Positions 52,861 to 62,800 of a stretch of DNA of 64,000 nt are shown here, piece by piece. Position 1 is the first letter of the stretch, and the number at the start of each line of letters is the position of its first letter. The DNA comes from Prosthecobacter sp. (GTDB lineage: Bacteria; Verrucomicrobiota; Verrucomicrobiia; Verrucomicrobiales; Verrucomicrobiaceae): the NCBI RefSeq assembly GCF_020439865.1, contig NZ_JAGRPF010000051.1:62001-126000 (forward strand), read 5' to 3'. Under the pieces are notes generated by a model. That model was not told where the DNA came from. It worked only from the letters and a program-made list of their open reading frames with translations, and made no database searches. Position numbers and translations under genes: made by a program.

Positions 52861-54009
52861 ATGTCTCCTGTGATCCAGACCCTGGCCGACCTCGTGCGCA
52901 TCAACAGCATCAACAGTGCCTATGAAGGCGGGCCGGGCGAAAAAGAAGCGGCGGCCTATGTGCGGCAGTTTTTCGAACAGCGCGGCATCGAGGTGTGGGA
53001 GCAGGAGGTGTTTCCCGGACGAAACAATGTGATCGCCCGCGTGCCCGGGCGCGACGCCGCACGGCGCATCGTGTTTGAGGCGCACATGGACACGGTGTCC
53101 ATCAAAGGCATGACGATCGATCCCTTCGATCCCGTCATTCAGGACGGCAAGCTGCACGGTCGCGGCTCGGTCGATGACAAGGCCGGTCTGGCGGCCATGA
53201 TGCATGCCGTGGCGGACATTCATGCGAGTGGCGAGCCGCCGCCGTGCGAACTCTGGCTCGCCGCCGTGGTGGACGAGGAGTTTTCGTTTCGCGGCGTGGT
53301 CAAAGTCTGCGAAGACCTCAAGGCAGACGCCGCCGTGGTGGCGGAGCCGACGGAGTTCAAATGCGTGATCGCGAGCAAGGGCGTGCTGCGCTGGCGCATT
53401 CGCACGAAGGGAAAGGCTGCGCACAGCTCGAAGCCGCATCTCGGCGTCAATGCGATCACGGCGATGTCGCGGGTGGTGCTGGCCTTGCAGGAAGATCATG
53501 AACGGATGCAGTCATCCGCGCATCCGTTGCTCGGCCCGGGAACGTGCAACGTGGGTGTGATCCACGGCGGTGTGCAGGTGAACTTCGTGCCGGACGAGGC
53601 CGTGATCGAGATCGACCGGCGATTGCTGCCCGGCGAGGAGGTGGAGGATGTGCTGGCGCATTATCAGTCGCTGCTCGATGACCTGATGAAGCTTCATCCC
53701 GAAGTCATCGCCGAAATGGAAAAGCCGATGCTGCAGGACTGGGCGTTTCAGACGAACGAAGACACATCGTTGGTCCATCTCGCCCGCGGCGTGCTGCGTG
53801 AGATGAAGAGGGACGATGGCGTGTGCGGCGTGCCGTTTGGCAGCGACGCGAGCAAGTTCTCGCGCCTGGGCATTCCGACGATTCTCTTCGGCCCGGGCAG
53901 CATCGATCAGGCGCACGCGGCGGTGGAGTATGTCGAGTGCGCGGAAGTGGAGGCAGCGCTGGCGGTTTACACGCAGATCGCGCGGCGATTCACCGGATCA
54001 GGAGAATGA
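52861..54009 (+). CDS. M20 family metallopeptidase (ArgE/DapE/CPG2-like)
   Basis: A 382-residue zinc-dependent amidohydrolase. Metal and catalytic residues are all visible: FEAHMDTVS (first zinc His and catalytic Asp), HGRGSVDDKAGLAAMM (bridging Asp), VVDEEFSFRG (catalytic Glu and zinc Glu), AVVAEPTEFK (zinc ligand) and IDQAHAAVEYVE (last zinc His). The lid domain (KAAHSSKPHLGVNAITAMSR) is present. It should cleave an N-acyl amino acid or a small peptide; the exact substrate (acetylornithine, succinyl-diaminopimelate or other) cannot be told. The ATG 52861 is preceded by a GC-rich leader. Its end overlaps rpoN's end by 12 bases. Confidence 0.94.
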   Translation: MSPVIQTLADLVRINSINSAYEGGPGEKEAAAYVRQFFEQRGIEVWEQEVFPGRNNVIARVPGRDAARRIVFEAHMDTVSIKGMTIDPFDPVIQDGKLHGRGSVDDKAGLAAMMHAVADIHASGEPPPCELWLAAVVDEEFSFRGVVKVCEDLKADAAVVAEPTEFKCVIASKGVLRWRIRTKGKAAHSSKPHLGVNAITAMSRVVLALQEDHERMQSSAHPLLGPGTCNVGVIHGGVQVNFVPDEAVIEIDRRLLPGEEVEDVLAHYQSLLDDLMKLHPEVIAEMEKPMLQDWAFQTNEDTSLVHLARGVLREMKRDDGVCGVPFGSDASKFSRLGIPTILFGPGSIDQAHAAVEYVECAEVEAALAVYTQIARRFTGSGE

Positions 54010-55416
54010 CTTGCGCAGGTGGCTGGGCAGGATGCTGAGAGCCTCGCGGTACTTCGCCACGGTGCGTCGCGCGACCTTGATGCCCTGGCCGTCGAGCAGC
54101 TTCGCGAGCTTGTCGTCACTGAGCGGCTTGTGCTTGGGCTCGTTCTTGATGAGATCGGCGATGGCGTTCTTCACGCTGGTGTTGCTCAAATCATCGCCGG
54201 ATTCAGTCTTTACTCCATGGGAGAAGAAGAACTTCATGTCGAACACACCGTGAGGCGTGGAGATGTACTTGCCGGCGATGGCGCGGCTGACGGTCGTTTC
54301 ATGCACACCGACTTCGTCGGCCACAGTGGCCATGTTCAGCGGACGCAGAAAATTGGTACCCTTCTCGAGGAATTCGCGCTGGTACTTCAGGATCTGCGTG
54401 GCGATGCGGTGAATCGTCTGCTGGCGCTGATGGATGGATCGAATGAGAAATTTGCCGCTGCGGATCTTGTCGCGCACGTAGTTCCGTACCTCGCCATTGT
54501 TGCCGGGCTGGCTGAGCAGATCCTTGTATGTGTTACTGATGCGGAGGTGGGGCAGGTCGTCGTTTGTCATCACGGCCACCCACTCACCTCCTTGGCGCTC
54601 AACGACGACATCTGGAGTGACGTAGTTGTTGGATGAGACCGCGAAGCGCTGTGCGGGGCGCGGATCGAGCGTGCTGATGAAATCCGCCGCACGTGAGATC
54701 TGTTCCAGAGGCACGCCGAGTTTACGCGCGAGGATGGGGTAGCGCTTGTTGGCCAGATCGTCGATGTACTGATCGACGAGCCGCCATGCGAGGCTCTGTT
54801 TTTTTCCAAGACGTTCCAACTGAACCAGCAGGCACTCGCGCAAGTCCTCCGAACCTACCCCTATGGGATCAAAACTCTGCAGCAATTTCTTTGCCGTGCG
54901 CAGGCTCTCGATGGGAATGGAGTGCTGCAGGCTCAGGTCGTCGATCCGTGTGTTGAGGAAGCCACGGTCATCCAGATTGCCGATGAGAAACTCAACCTGC
55001 GGGGTCAGGGCGGCCTTGGCATCCGAGGTGTGAAGTTGTGATAGGAGGTGCTCCTGCAGGGTGGTGGGCGCCACAATGGAATCCATCAGGAATTGCCAGC
55101 GCTCCTGGTCGTCGCTGCGGCGAGCAGCAGTCTGTTGACGGCTCTGCTGCCAGTACTCGCGCCACTCGTCGTCCATCTGAGTCAGCGCGTCGATGTCACT
55201 GTCATCGACGCTGCGATCATCCGGATCATCGGGAATGGCATCTTGAATGGAGGTCTCAGGCGCCTCGAGTTCCAGTACTGGATTGATTTCAATCTCCTGC
55301 TGAATGATCTGACGCAATTCCAGAGTGGGAGCCTGCAGAATCTGCAAGCTCTGCTGCATTTGAGGCCCGATGGCGAGCTTTTGAGTCTGTAACTGCTGGA
55401 GTCCGTGGTCGGCCAT
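53998..55416 (-). CDS. rpoN: RNA polymerase sigma-54 factor
   Basis: A 472-residue sigma-54 factor. Region I is Gln/Leu-rich (LQTQKLAIGPQMQQSLQILQ) and contacts the enhancer-binding ATPase; region II is acidic (IPDDPDDRSVDDSDIDAL); the core-binding domain follows (about residues 110-330); and the C-terminus has the helix-turn-helix (VADEVGVHETTVSRAIAGKY) and the RpoN box ARRTVAKYRE that reads the -24 element. The start is uncertain: ATG 55416 is used, 55449 and 55464 also fit. It controls nitrogen genes in most bacteria, and the two amt genes here carry matching promoters. No NtrC-type activator lies in the window. Its 3' end overlaps the M20 gene. Confidence 0.95.
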   Translation of the reverse strand: MADHGLQQLQTQKLAIGPQMQQSLQILQAPTLELRQIIQQEIEINPVLELEAPETSIQDAIPDDPDDRSVDDSDIDALTQMDDEWREYWQQSRQQTAARRSDDQERWQFLMDSIVAPTTLQEHLLSQLHTSDAKAALTPQVEFLIGNLDDRGFLNTRIDDLSLQHSIPIESLRTAKKLLQSFDPIGVGSEDLRECLLVQLERLGKKQSLAWRLVDQYIDDLANKRYPILARKLGVPLEQISRAADFISTLDPRPAQRFAVSSNNYVTPDVVVERQGGEWVAVMTNDDLPHLRISNTYKDLLSQPGNNGEVRNYVRDKIRSGKFLIRSIHQRQQTIHRIATQILKYQREFLEKGTNFLRPLNMATVADEVGVHETTVSRAIAGKYISTPHGVFDMKFFFSHGVKTESGDDLSNTSVKNAIADLIKNEPKHKPLSDDKLAKLLDGQGIKVARRTVAKYREALSILPSHLRKSFS

Positions 55417-55529
55417 GAATGGTTGGATGGCAGCGAAGCGCTGCCCCATGTCTTTATCAAGCAAACATCAGGCCAGCAGATGATTTCTTTTTCAAAATCA
55501 GAAATAGAGCTGTTGCTGGCATAAAATCA

Positions 55530-55555
55530 GAAGCCCCGGCCTTGGCCGGGGCTTC
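55530..55555 (-). terminator. Terminator of the Pro/Gln-rich protein gene
   Basis: A perfect 12-bp stem (55530-55541 with 55544-55555) with a very small loop, followed on the minus strand by TGATTTTATG, about 30 nt after the stop at 55586. It separates this gene from rpoN. Confidence 0.78.
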
Positions 55556-55585
55556 GAGGGTGAAACGCGCGGAGATTGATCTGGA

Positions 55586-56479
55586 TCAAGGAACCTCAAA
55601 GACTTTTTGAGTGGTCGGGTCAAGCGCCAGTGAACCGCTTTCGAGACCGGTTATGTCGAGTTCCTTGTAAGGGGGATAAGGACTGATCACCCGTCCTGGC
55701 TTCGAGGTTTTTTTCCCTTTCAAAAACGAACCCGATCCTCCGCTTGATGTGGTGGCGGGAGGCTCTTTGGGGGTGGTCTCAGAACGACGCATGGTCGGTG
55801 TCGTGGGCGGCGGTAAATCCGGTTTGATTTCTTTCTTCTGAACAGTCGCGGAGGGTTTGTCCGGTGTTCTGGAAGGAGTCTCACTCACCTTGGGAGGCGA
55901 GTACTTCCTCGTGCTGCTCGGAGAAGGTGTTTTATTTTGAGCGGCTGGAGGAGGCGTGGCGCTTTTTGTTTGAGGCTGCGGCCCCTGAGTCGGAGTGTTG
56001 GGCTGGGGAGGATAGCTGTAACGCGGCTGCCCCTGCTGCTGTGGGTACTGATAGCCGGGTGCCGGCTGTTGCGGATAGTTGGGGGCCTGATACTGGCGTG
56101 GGTCGGCGTCCAGATTGCGGCCGCCGTTGGTTCCATAGCCGGGAGGTGGATAGTCATATCCGGTCGGATCCTGCCCGTAGAAGAGACGGCGCACCATTTC
56201 ACTCATTCGCTTGCCGAACTTCGGCAGGAACTGAATCGGGCTTTCATACCGTGGCTGCGGCTGCGGGGGATATGCGTAGCCTCTTGGCTGCTGTTGCTGA
56301 TAGCCGGGGGGCGGTGCGGGCTGGCTGTACTGCGGCTGTTGTGGGGGGTAAGCTCCACCCTGCGGCTGCGGATAGTAGCGCTGTGTTTGGGCAGACGCTG
56401 TCGCTGTGATGGCAATAATGGCGCACCAACCCAACCAACAGGAACTGCGCAGGTTCGCCGAAATGGTTCGAGAGTTCAT
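55586..56479 (-). CDS. Secreted Pro/Gln/Tyr-rich low-complexity protein
   Basis: A 297-residue protein with a signal peptide (RSSCWLGWCAIIAITATASA). The chain is dominated by PPQQPQYSQPAPPPGYQQQQ-type repeats (residues 35-90 and 120-165), with one ordered island near residues 80-105 (FLPKFGKRMSEMVRRLFYGQ) and a Lys/Pro/Thr-rich second half. It ends with a conserved-looking short segment (ELDITGLESGSLALDPTTQK, then VFEVP). Such proteins may be envelope spacers or adhesive components. No family is recognised. It is flanked by terminators on both sides, so it is a single-gene transcript. Confidence 0.8.
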   Translation of the reverse strand: MNSRTISANLRSSCWLGWCAIIAITATASAQTQRYYPQPQGGAYPPQQPQYSQPAPPPGYQQQQPRGYAYPPQPQPRYESPIQFLPKFGKRMSEMVRRLFYGQDPTGYDYPPPGYGTNGGRNLDADPRQYQAPNYPQQPAPGYQYPQQQGQPRYSYPPQPNTPTQGPQPQTKSATPPPAAQNKTPSPSSTRKYSPPKVSETPSRTPDKPSATVQKKEIKPDLPPPTTPTMRRSETTPKEPPATTSSGGSGSFLKGKKTSKPGRVISPYPPYKELDITGLESGSLALDPTTQKVFEVP

Positions 56480-56569
56480 AATGTTTAATAGTTCTTAAAT
56501 TTCTGACTTCTTCAAGCTGCATTTTTCCGGACATCCGGCTGCTGCTTCGGAGCAGCATAAAAATAGACG

Positions 56570-56598
56570 AATGCGGCTGAAGTTTGTTCAGCCGCATT
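56570..56598 (-). terminator. Terminator of the phosphohexomutase gene
   Basis: An 11-bp stem (AATGCGGCTGA at 56570-56580 with TCAGCCGCATT at 56588-56598) with a 7-nt loop. On the minus strand it follows the phosphohexomutase stop by 35 nt and is followed by CGTCTATTTTTATG. Confidence 0.78.
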
Positions 56599-56633
56599 GC
56601 GGGTGTCTTGGAGCCTGATGACGGTGCCGCGTC

Positions 56634-58601
56634 TTAGGAGGCGAGACGGACTTCGATGTCCTTGTCCAGCCAGGCCCACATGTTCACAAGACCCTCGGTC
56701 ACTTTGACCTTCGCGGCGTTGAGCTCGTCCACACTGAGTTTCTGACCTGTGGCCGGCACGCTGCGGCCAAACATGTAGTATTTGATCTTCGGCTCGGTGC
56801 CGGAGGGGCGCACGGCAAAGCTGCGGCCGTCGGCGAGATCGACGAACAGCATCTTCTCCTTCGAAACGACCTCGCCTTCTTCGTCCTTGATCTCGTCCTT
56901 CCGGAAATCGCGCACCTTGATCACGGCGGAACCATCCACCTCCTTCGGCGGGTTGGAGCCGTAGCTGTCGGCAAGCTTGGCGATCTGGGCGGCACCGCTG
57001 GCACCTTCGAAGACCTTGCTTTGGTTCACTTCAAGGAAGTAACCGACGTCGCAATAAATCTCGTCGAGCAGACCGGCCACGGTGAGTCCACGGCTGGCGG
57101 CGTAGGCGGCGAGTTCGGCAAACATGACCACCGCGCCGTTGCCATCTTTGTCACGACTGAAGTCATCGCCCATGTAGCCGTAGCTTTCTTCTCCGCCAAA
57201 GACGAGGAACTTGCTGTGCTTGAGACGCGCGGCGCGGCTGTCAGCGGCATTGAGGTCGCGATAGCGGTTCAAAATGTCGTTCGGCAGCGCGGCTTCATAC
57301 TTGGCCAGCTTGGAGCTGATCCATTTGAAGCCGGTCAGCGTGTTGACGCATCCGATGGCATATTTGGCGGCAATGGCATCTTGCATCGGACTCGTGACGA
57401 AAGTCTTCAGGAGGACGGCGTTGTTCTTGTTCGAGTCATTCAGGATACCGAGTTCAAACATCGTCTTGATGCGATACCAGCCCATAAGCGAGCCGGTTTG
57501 GTTGCCGGTCAGGAGCACCATGTCCCCCTTGGCATCGCGCACACCCACGCCCATGCGGTCGCAGTCGGGGTCGGTGCCGATGACGATGTCCGCACCTTCC
57601 TTATTGGCGAGATCGACGGCCATCTTCAAGGCGGGCGCGTTTTCCGGATTGGGCGACTTCACTGTGGGGAAGCGGCCGTCGCGCACATCCTGTTCGGGCA
57701 CGGTGAGGAAATTGAAGCCGAGTTTTTTCAGCAGGACGGGCACCAGCACGCCGCCGGTGCCGTGCAATGCGGTGAAGACGATTTTGAGCTTCTTCGCCTC
57801 CTCTTTTTGCAACAGCTCGGGCTGCAGCATCATCGTTTCGACACGGGAGAGGTACTTCTGATCCATTTCGTTGCCGAGCGTTGTCACTTTGCCGCGCTGA
57901 GCCTCGGGAAGGGGAGTGTAATCTTCACCCTTGATCGCATTCACCTCCTTGATGATGCCGGTGGCGTGCGGTTCGACGATGCCAGCGCCGTCATTGAAGT
58001 TCACTTTGTAGCCGTTGTCGTGCGGCGGATTGTGCGAGGCGGTGAGCATAACGCCCGCGTCCGCGCGAAGCTGGCGCACGGCGAAGGACATTTCAGGCGT
58101 GGCGCGGCAGCCGTCGAAAAGATAAACATTGGCACCGTGATCCATCGCGATCTTGGCGCAGAACTTCGCGAACTCCGGGGAGAAATGCCGCGTGTCATGC
58201 GCGAAGACGATGCTCGGCTTGCCAGTGAGCTTCGCGTTTGCACGGTAATTTTTGATGTAGGTCACGAGACCGCGGGTGGCGCGGCTCACGTTGTAGAAGT
58301 TCATCGCGTTCGTGCCGACGCAGGGGTGCTCCGGACGCTGATCTTCAGGAGCGCTGCCGCGCTCGGCTTTGGTGACCACCTTGCCGATAGTCCGGCCACG
58401 CAGGCCGCCGGTTCCGAATTTCAGCGCTTGGAAGAAGCGGTCGTTCAGCTCCGCCCACTGTCCGGCGGCGGCGAGTTCCTCGATGCTGGCGCGATACAAC
58501 GGATTGTCGCTCGCAGCGAGCAGGGCGCGGATGTTGTCGTGGCTGGCGGGAAGGAGATCGCCGGAAGAGGCGGCGGCTTGGAGTTGATCTGCGAGTGACA
58601 T
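56634..58601 (-). CDS. Phosphoglucomutase/phosphomannomutase family enzyme
   Basis: A 655-residue alpha-D-phosphohexomutase, the long bacterial type. The start at ATG 58601 gives MSLADQLQAAASSGDLLPAS; upstream in-frame residues do not look coding. The active-site serine loop is GVMLTASHNPPHDNGYKVNF, the metal loop is IVIGTDPDCDRMGVGV, the sugar-binding loop is FGGEESYGYMGDDFSRDKDG, and the phosphate-binding loop is FAVRPSGTEPKIKYYM. It interconverts hexose 1- and 6-phosphates for glycogen, trehalose and cell-wall sugars. It is divergent from the SPFH gene and terminated independently. Confidence 0.95.
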   Translation of the reverse strand: MSLADQLQAAASSGDLLPASHDNIRALLAASDNPLYRASIEELAAAGQWAELNDRFFQALKFGTGGLRGRTIGKVVTKAERGSAPEDQRPEHPCVGTNAMNFYNVSRATRGLVTYIKNYRANAKLTGKPSIVFAHDTRHFSPEFAKFCAKIAMDHGANVYLFDGCRATPEMSFAVRQLRADAGVMLTASHNPPHDNGYKVNFNDGAGIVEPHATGIIKEVNAIKGEDYTPLPEAQRGKVTTLGNEMDQKYLSRVETMMLQPELLQKEEAKKLKIVFTALHGTGGVLVPVLLKKLGFNFLTVPEQDVRDGRFPTVKSPNPENAPALKMAVDLANKEGADIVIGTDPDCDRMGVGVRDAKGDMVLLTGNQTGSLMGWYRIKTMFELGILNDSNKNNAVLLKTFVTSPMQDAIAAKYAIGCVNTLTGFKWISSKLAKYEAALPNDILNRYRDLNAADSRAARLKHSKFLVFGGEESYGYMGDDFSRDKDGNGAVVMFAELAAYAASRGLTVAGLLDEIYCDVGYFLEVNQSKVFEGASGAAQIAKLADSYGSNPPKEVDGSAVIKVRDFRKDEIKDEEGEVVSKEKMLFVDLADGRSFAVRPSGTEPKIKYYMFGRSVPATGQKLSVDELNAAKVKVTEGLVNMWAWLDKDIEVRLAS

Positions 58602-58770
58602 ACGGTATTTCGATGTTAGCCAGCCCCTGAAGGAATCAAACGGCAATGCGCATGGCCGGATGAGAGAACCTTTACAAAGCTGTTCCGAGATTTGCACTCG
58701 CCAAAGCGAAACGGGTTCTCTAAAGTCGCTTTCTCTTCGGAAAACCTTAACCATTCACGCATTCACGATT

Positions 58771-59841
58771 ATGGGCCTCATGGACTACCTCAAAGGACAG
58801 TTTCTGGAAATCATCCAGTGGACGGACGACTCGCGCGACACGCTCTCCTGGCGCTTTCCGGACGAGGACAAGGAAATCAAGCGCGGCGCCCAGCTCATTG
58901 TGCGCGAGTCGCAGGTGGCGCAGTTTGTCTACCTCGGCGAGTTCGGTGACACCTTTGGTCCCGGCACGCACACCCTGACCACGGACAACATTCCGATCCT
59001 CTCGACGCTCAAGGGCTGGAAGTACGGTTTCGAGTCTCCCTTCAAGGCCGACATTTACTACGTCACTACGCGTCTCTTCACGGGCAACAAGTGGGGCACC
59101 AGCAACCCCATCATGATGCGCGACCAGGACTTCGGCATCGTGCGCGTGCGGGCCTTCGGCACCTTTGATTTCCGTATCACGGATCCGAAGCTCTTCCTCA
59201 AGGAGGTTGCCGGCTCCGATCATCACTTCCGTCTGGATGAATTCGCAGACACCATGCGCAGCCGAATCATCAGCGTGTTCTCAGACGCGCTCGCCACGGC
59301 CAAGGTTCCCGTTCTGGATCTCGCCACTCGCTACTCCGAACTCGGTGATGCGCTGCTGCCAATCATCAATCCCATCACACAGGGCAAGTACGGCATCGAG
59401 ATCACCAGCTTCATTCTCGAGAACGCCAGCGTGCCGCCGGAAGTCGAGGCCGCCATCGACAAGCGCAGCAGCATGAGCGCGATTGGCAACCTGAACGACT
59501 ACGTGAAGTTCCAGATGGCCGAGGGCATGGCCAAGGGGGGCGGCGGACCAGCCGGATCTGCAGCAGAAATCGCGATGGGCTTTGGCATGGCCAACCAGAT
59601 GATGGCGCAGGGCGCCTTCAACATGAACCCCGCCGCCGGAGCCGCCACGCCTCCGCCACTTCCCGGGTCGGCAGCTGCACCCAGCTACGATATTCTGACG
59701 CCCGCTCAGGTTGCCCAATCCCTCGGCGTGACGGAGGCCGATGTCATTGCCAGTATTGATGGCGGTCAACTCAAGGCCAAGAAGATTGGTTCGCAGTATC
59801 GGATCACCAAGACCGCGCTCGACGAGTTCTTGGCGCAGTGA
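58771..59841 (+). CDS. SPFH-domain protein with C-terminal excisionase-type helix-turn-helix
   Basis: A 356-residue protein. Residues 1-250 are an SPFH (stomatin/prohibitin/flotillin-like) domain of the YdjI/virion-core-like branch: MGLMDYLKGQFLEIIQWTDD, ESQVAQFVYLGEFGDTFGPG, MRDQDFGIVRVRAFGTFDFR, and YGIEITSFILENASVPPEVE. It has no membrane span. A Gly/Ala/Pro/Met linker (about 275-305) leads to a C-terminal 50-residue HTH of the excisionase/MerR type (YDILTPAQVAQSLGVTEADV, then GGQLKAKKIGSQYRITKTAL). Family members more often end in a zinc ribbon or GYF-like module. The function is unknown. A GC hairpin terminator follows the stop codon. Confidence 0.88.
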   Translation: MGLMDYLKGQFLEIIQWTDDSRDTLSWRFPDEDKEIKRGAQLIVRESQVAQFVYLGEFGDTFGPGTHTLTTDNIPILSTLKGWKYGFESPFKADIYYVTTRLFTGNKWGTSNPIMMRDQDFGIVRVRAFGTFDFRITDPKLFLKEVAGSDHHFRLDEFADTMRSRIISVFSDALATAKVPVLDLATRYSELGDALLPIINPITQGKYGIEITSFILENASVPPEVEAAIDKRSSMSAIGNLNDYVKFQMAEGMAKGGGGPAGSAAEIAMGFGMANQMMAQGAFNMNPAAGAATPPPLPGSAAAPSYDILTPAQVAQSLGVTEADVIASIDGGQLKAKKIGSQYRITKTALDEFLAQ

Positions 59842-59867
59842 TCGAACACTACAGATCGTAATTCCGG

Positions 59868-59899
59868 GGCGGCAGGGCAAACCTGCCGCCTTTTGTTTT
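59868..59899 (+). terminator. Rho-independent terminator of the SPFH gene
   Basis: A 9-bp stem (GGCGGCAGG at 59868-59876 with CCTGCCGCC at 59882-59890), a 5-nt loop and TTTTGTTTT, 26 nt after the stop. Its tail touches the stop codon of the convergent gene at 59898. Confidence 0.9.
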
Positions 59900-62800
59900 A
59901 CCAAGGTTTCTGCTGATCCAGCCACACCGGAGCTTCGCGGATAAGGAACAGTCCGTGGAAGGAGCTCTGCTGCGGAGGTGCCGCAGTCTCACCTGTCTGG
60001 GCCTTCCATGTTGGAGGCGTGGTGGTTTTGTCGAGGTAGTAGCTTGTGTAGCTGTTCAGTTCTGGCGAGACGTCGCCGTCCCAGAGGCGGAGCCGGTCAG
60101 CTGTCTCGGGTGTGGAACCGGAACGGAGGCCGGAGATCGGAGCGGTTGTAGACCGGGGCCAGCCGGGCGCGACGAGCTGGGTGCCCGAGAGAATTGGCGT
60201 GCTGAAGTTGTTGCTGCGAACTTCACCGGTGAAGAGGAGGCTGGTGCCGTAACCGCGAGTCTGGACGAGCGCGGCCTCGTGTGCGGCGAACGGACGGGCG
60301 TTCATGCTAAGGATGTCCTGCAGCCAGGAGTCACCGCCTTGAGTGAAGGTGGTGAAGTTGTTGGCGGCGTTGTCGAAGAACAGGACGCGGTCGTCGGCGC
60401 TGAAGGCCGCAGGAAGAAGGAGTTCGCCGAGGGTGTGGTGCTCACGAATGACGATGTGGGCACCGGTGAGTCCGGAGAAGGATGATGGGGATCCCTGCAA
60501 GACGAGGGTGTTACCGGAACTGGCGGTGGCATCGATTTCAAAGCGACGACCTGCCAGCGTGCCGTCGATGACCTCAAGATAGAGGGAACCAGATGGCAGC
60601 ATGAGGATGTAAGGCAGCACGACTTCGTTGCCGCTGACGGAAGTGACGCGACCGGTGAAGAAGGCGGACTTCAGCAGCGGCATGCTAAACGTGCGCGAGC
60701 CTGTGGCGAAGGTCTGACGGCTCCAACCTTGGATTGCGGAGGTGACAGTGGCTTCAGGAATGCCGTTGCGATCCGCATCAAGTTCGACCTTGAGACGGAG
60801 GAAGCCTGTGTCGAGTCCCTTGAAGACTAGAAGTTTTTCGAGGTTCGAGTAGGCGCGCGTGAGAGTGTCGTCACCGTTGAAGGTGGTGGTGGCGGCGATG
60901 GAGAGAGTCTTCCAGGCGGACGGATCCGCAGCCTTGGCGAGGTCCGTGAGAGTCTCGATGCGCACGATGATGTCGTCGCGGGTGGCGACGGGTTGTGTGA
61001 GCAGTGCTGTGAGACTGCCGGCGCTGTCCTGAGTGAGGAAGAAGCGGTTCGACTGCAGCGGGTTCACTGGATCGGTGCCGAGAGCGTATTCGAGCAGGTT
61101 GGAAATGCCGTCTTCATCCGGATCATCACTGGCGGAGCCGATGGCGTTGTCCTGATTCCAAGTGGCGTAGGTCGTGGCGCCCGGAAGCACGGTGGCGGTG
61201 AAGCCGCCGGTGACGATGTAGCGACGAATGCGCTCGGCCGCAGCGAAACCGGTGCCGGCAGGTGCGACAACACCCAGGTCGCGGGTGAGATCGACGAGAT
61301 TGTCGATGTCGTCATCGAGAGAACCTTCGCCGCCGGATTCTGCGGTTCCGGTGGGCGCCTGTCCGGCGCGGAGGGAGAAGATGCCGGTGCTGGCACCGTT
61401 GACGGCGGGGTTGTCGTTGAAGAGGAGATCCTGACCGGTGTCATCATCTCCGACGACGACACTGGACATCGGCAGCAGTCCTTCAAGCGGCATGCCGGAG
61501 GCGAATTGCGAGGACGGGATGTGGAGGAAGTAGTTTCCGGGATTGAGGCCTTCGATGTAGTAGCGGCCTTTGCAACTGCAGCCGGACGACCCGACGCCAA
61601 CAGGCTCGTCCACGCCGGGTGTGCTGCCCTGGGCATAGAGTTCCACGAAGATGTTGCCTAGGCTTTCGCCCTCGTTGCGGATTCCGTCGCCGTTGATGTC
61701 GAGGAAGATGAAGTTGCCGACCGCCATGGATGCCCAGAGGCCGAAGTCGATGGTCAGGTTCGTGTCGGGATCGGTGTCGCCGTCGGTGACGGATTCTCCG
61801 CCGCCGGTCAGCGTGATGATCGGACTGAACAAGGCTGTGCCCGGACCTTCCGGCTGGAAGCCGTCGTTGCTGTTGTCGACGTCGTCGTCAGTCGTGGCGG
61901 GTGTGCCGCCGGTGGCGAGCAGCGGATGGGGCGGTGTGACCTTGAGGTAGTATTTGCCCGGAGGCACGCGGGTGAGCAGGTAGTTGCCTGAGGCGTTTGT
62001 CAGCACATCAGAGCCAGTCTGCGTATCGGCCGCCGTGCCTGTGCCGCCGATGGCATTGTCATCGCCTGTGGCAAAAAGCTGCACCAGAGCACCTGCAATG
62101 CCGGGCTCACTTGGTTCCCTGATGCCATTGTTGTTGGAATCCTCGAACACAAGGTTTCCAACGGTCAGACTGCGGACGACCAGCACATAATCGAATGAGG
62201 TGGTGCAGCCATAAACGTCGGTGACGCGAATGGTGAAGACAAAGTTGCCGGTGGCCGTGGGAACACCTGAGATGATCCCTCCACTGGAGAGGGAAAGACC
62301 GGTGGGCAGGGCCCCCGTTTGCATGACGTAAGTATAAGGTGCCGTGCCGTTCGCTGCGGCGAGAGATTGAGTGTACGAACCGCCAAAGTAGGCTGCGGGA
62401 AGTGTGGTAGGACTGATGCTCAAGACCGGGCATCCCGAGCTAATCGTGTAGTCGCGCGTGCCTGAGCAGCCGTTGGCATCCGTGGCACGGATGGTGAAGG
62501 TGGCGGTTGTGGCGCTGGACGGAACTCCTCCAATCACTCCAGTGGAGGCATTGAGCGTGAGACCAGCAGGCAGTGTCCCGCTGCTGACCGAGTAAGTGTA
62601 GGCCGCCGCGCCTCCCGTGGCGCTGAGGGTCTGACTGTAGGCGGTGCCCACCGTGCTGTTGGGCAGACTGGATGGGCTGATAGTGATGGCCGGGCAGATT
62701 TGCAGGGTGACAACCTGTGAAGTCTGGCAGCCGTAAGCGTCGCTTACGCGCACAGTGACACTGGTGGCGGGGCTGGCAGCCGCCGTTGGGGTTCCGCTGA

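Noticed and set aside
50004-52925. 973-codon plus-strand frame opposite the cytochrome/DUF1549/DUF1553 gene
   Set aside because: Antisense to a gene with clear domains; composition is Val/Gly/Arg/Glu-rich as expected from complementing GC-rich codons.
58663-58721. 8-bp inverted repeat (AGAGAACC/GGTTCTCT) in the pgm/SPFH spacer
   Set aside because: Arms are short and 43 nt apart, with no T-run and no matching copy elsewhere; could be chance.
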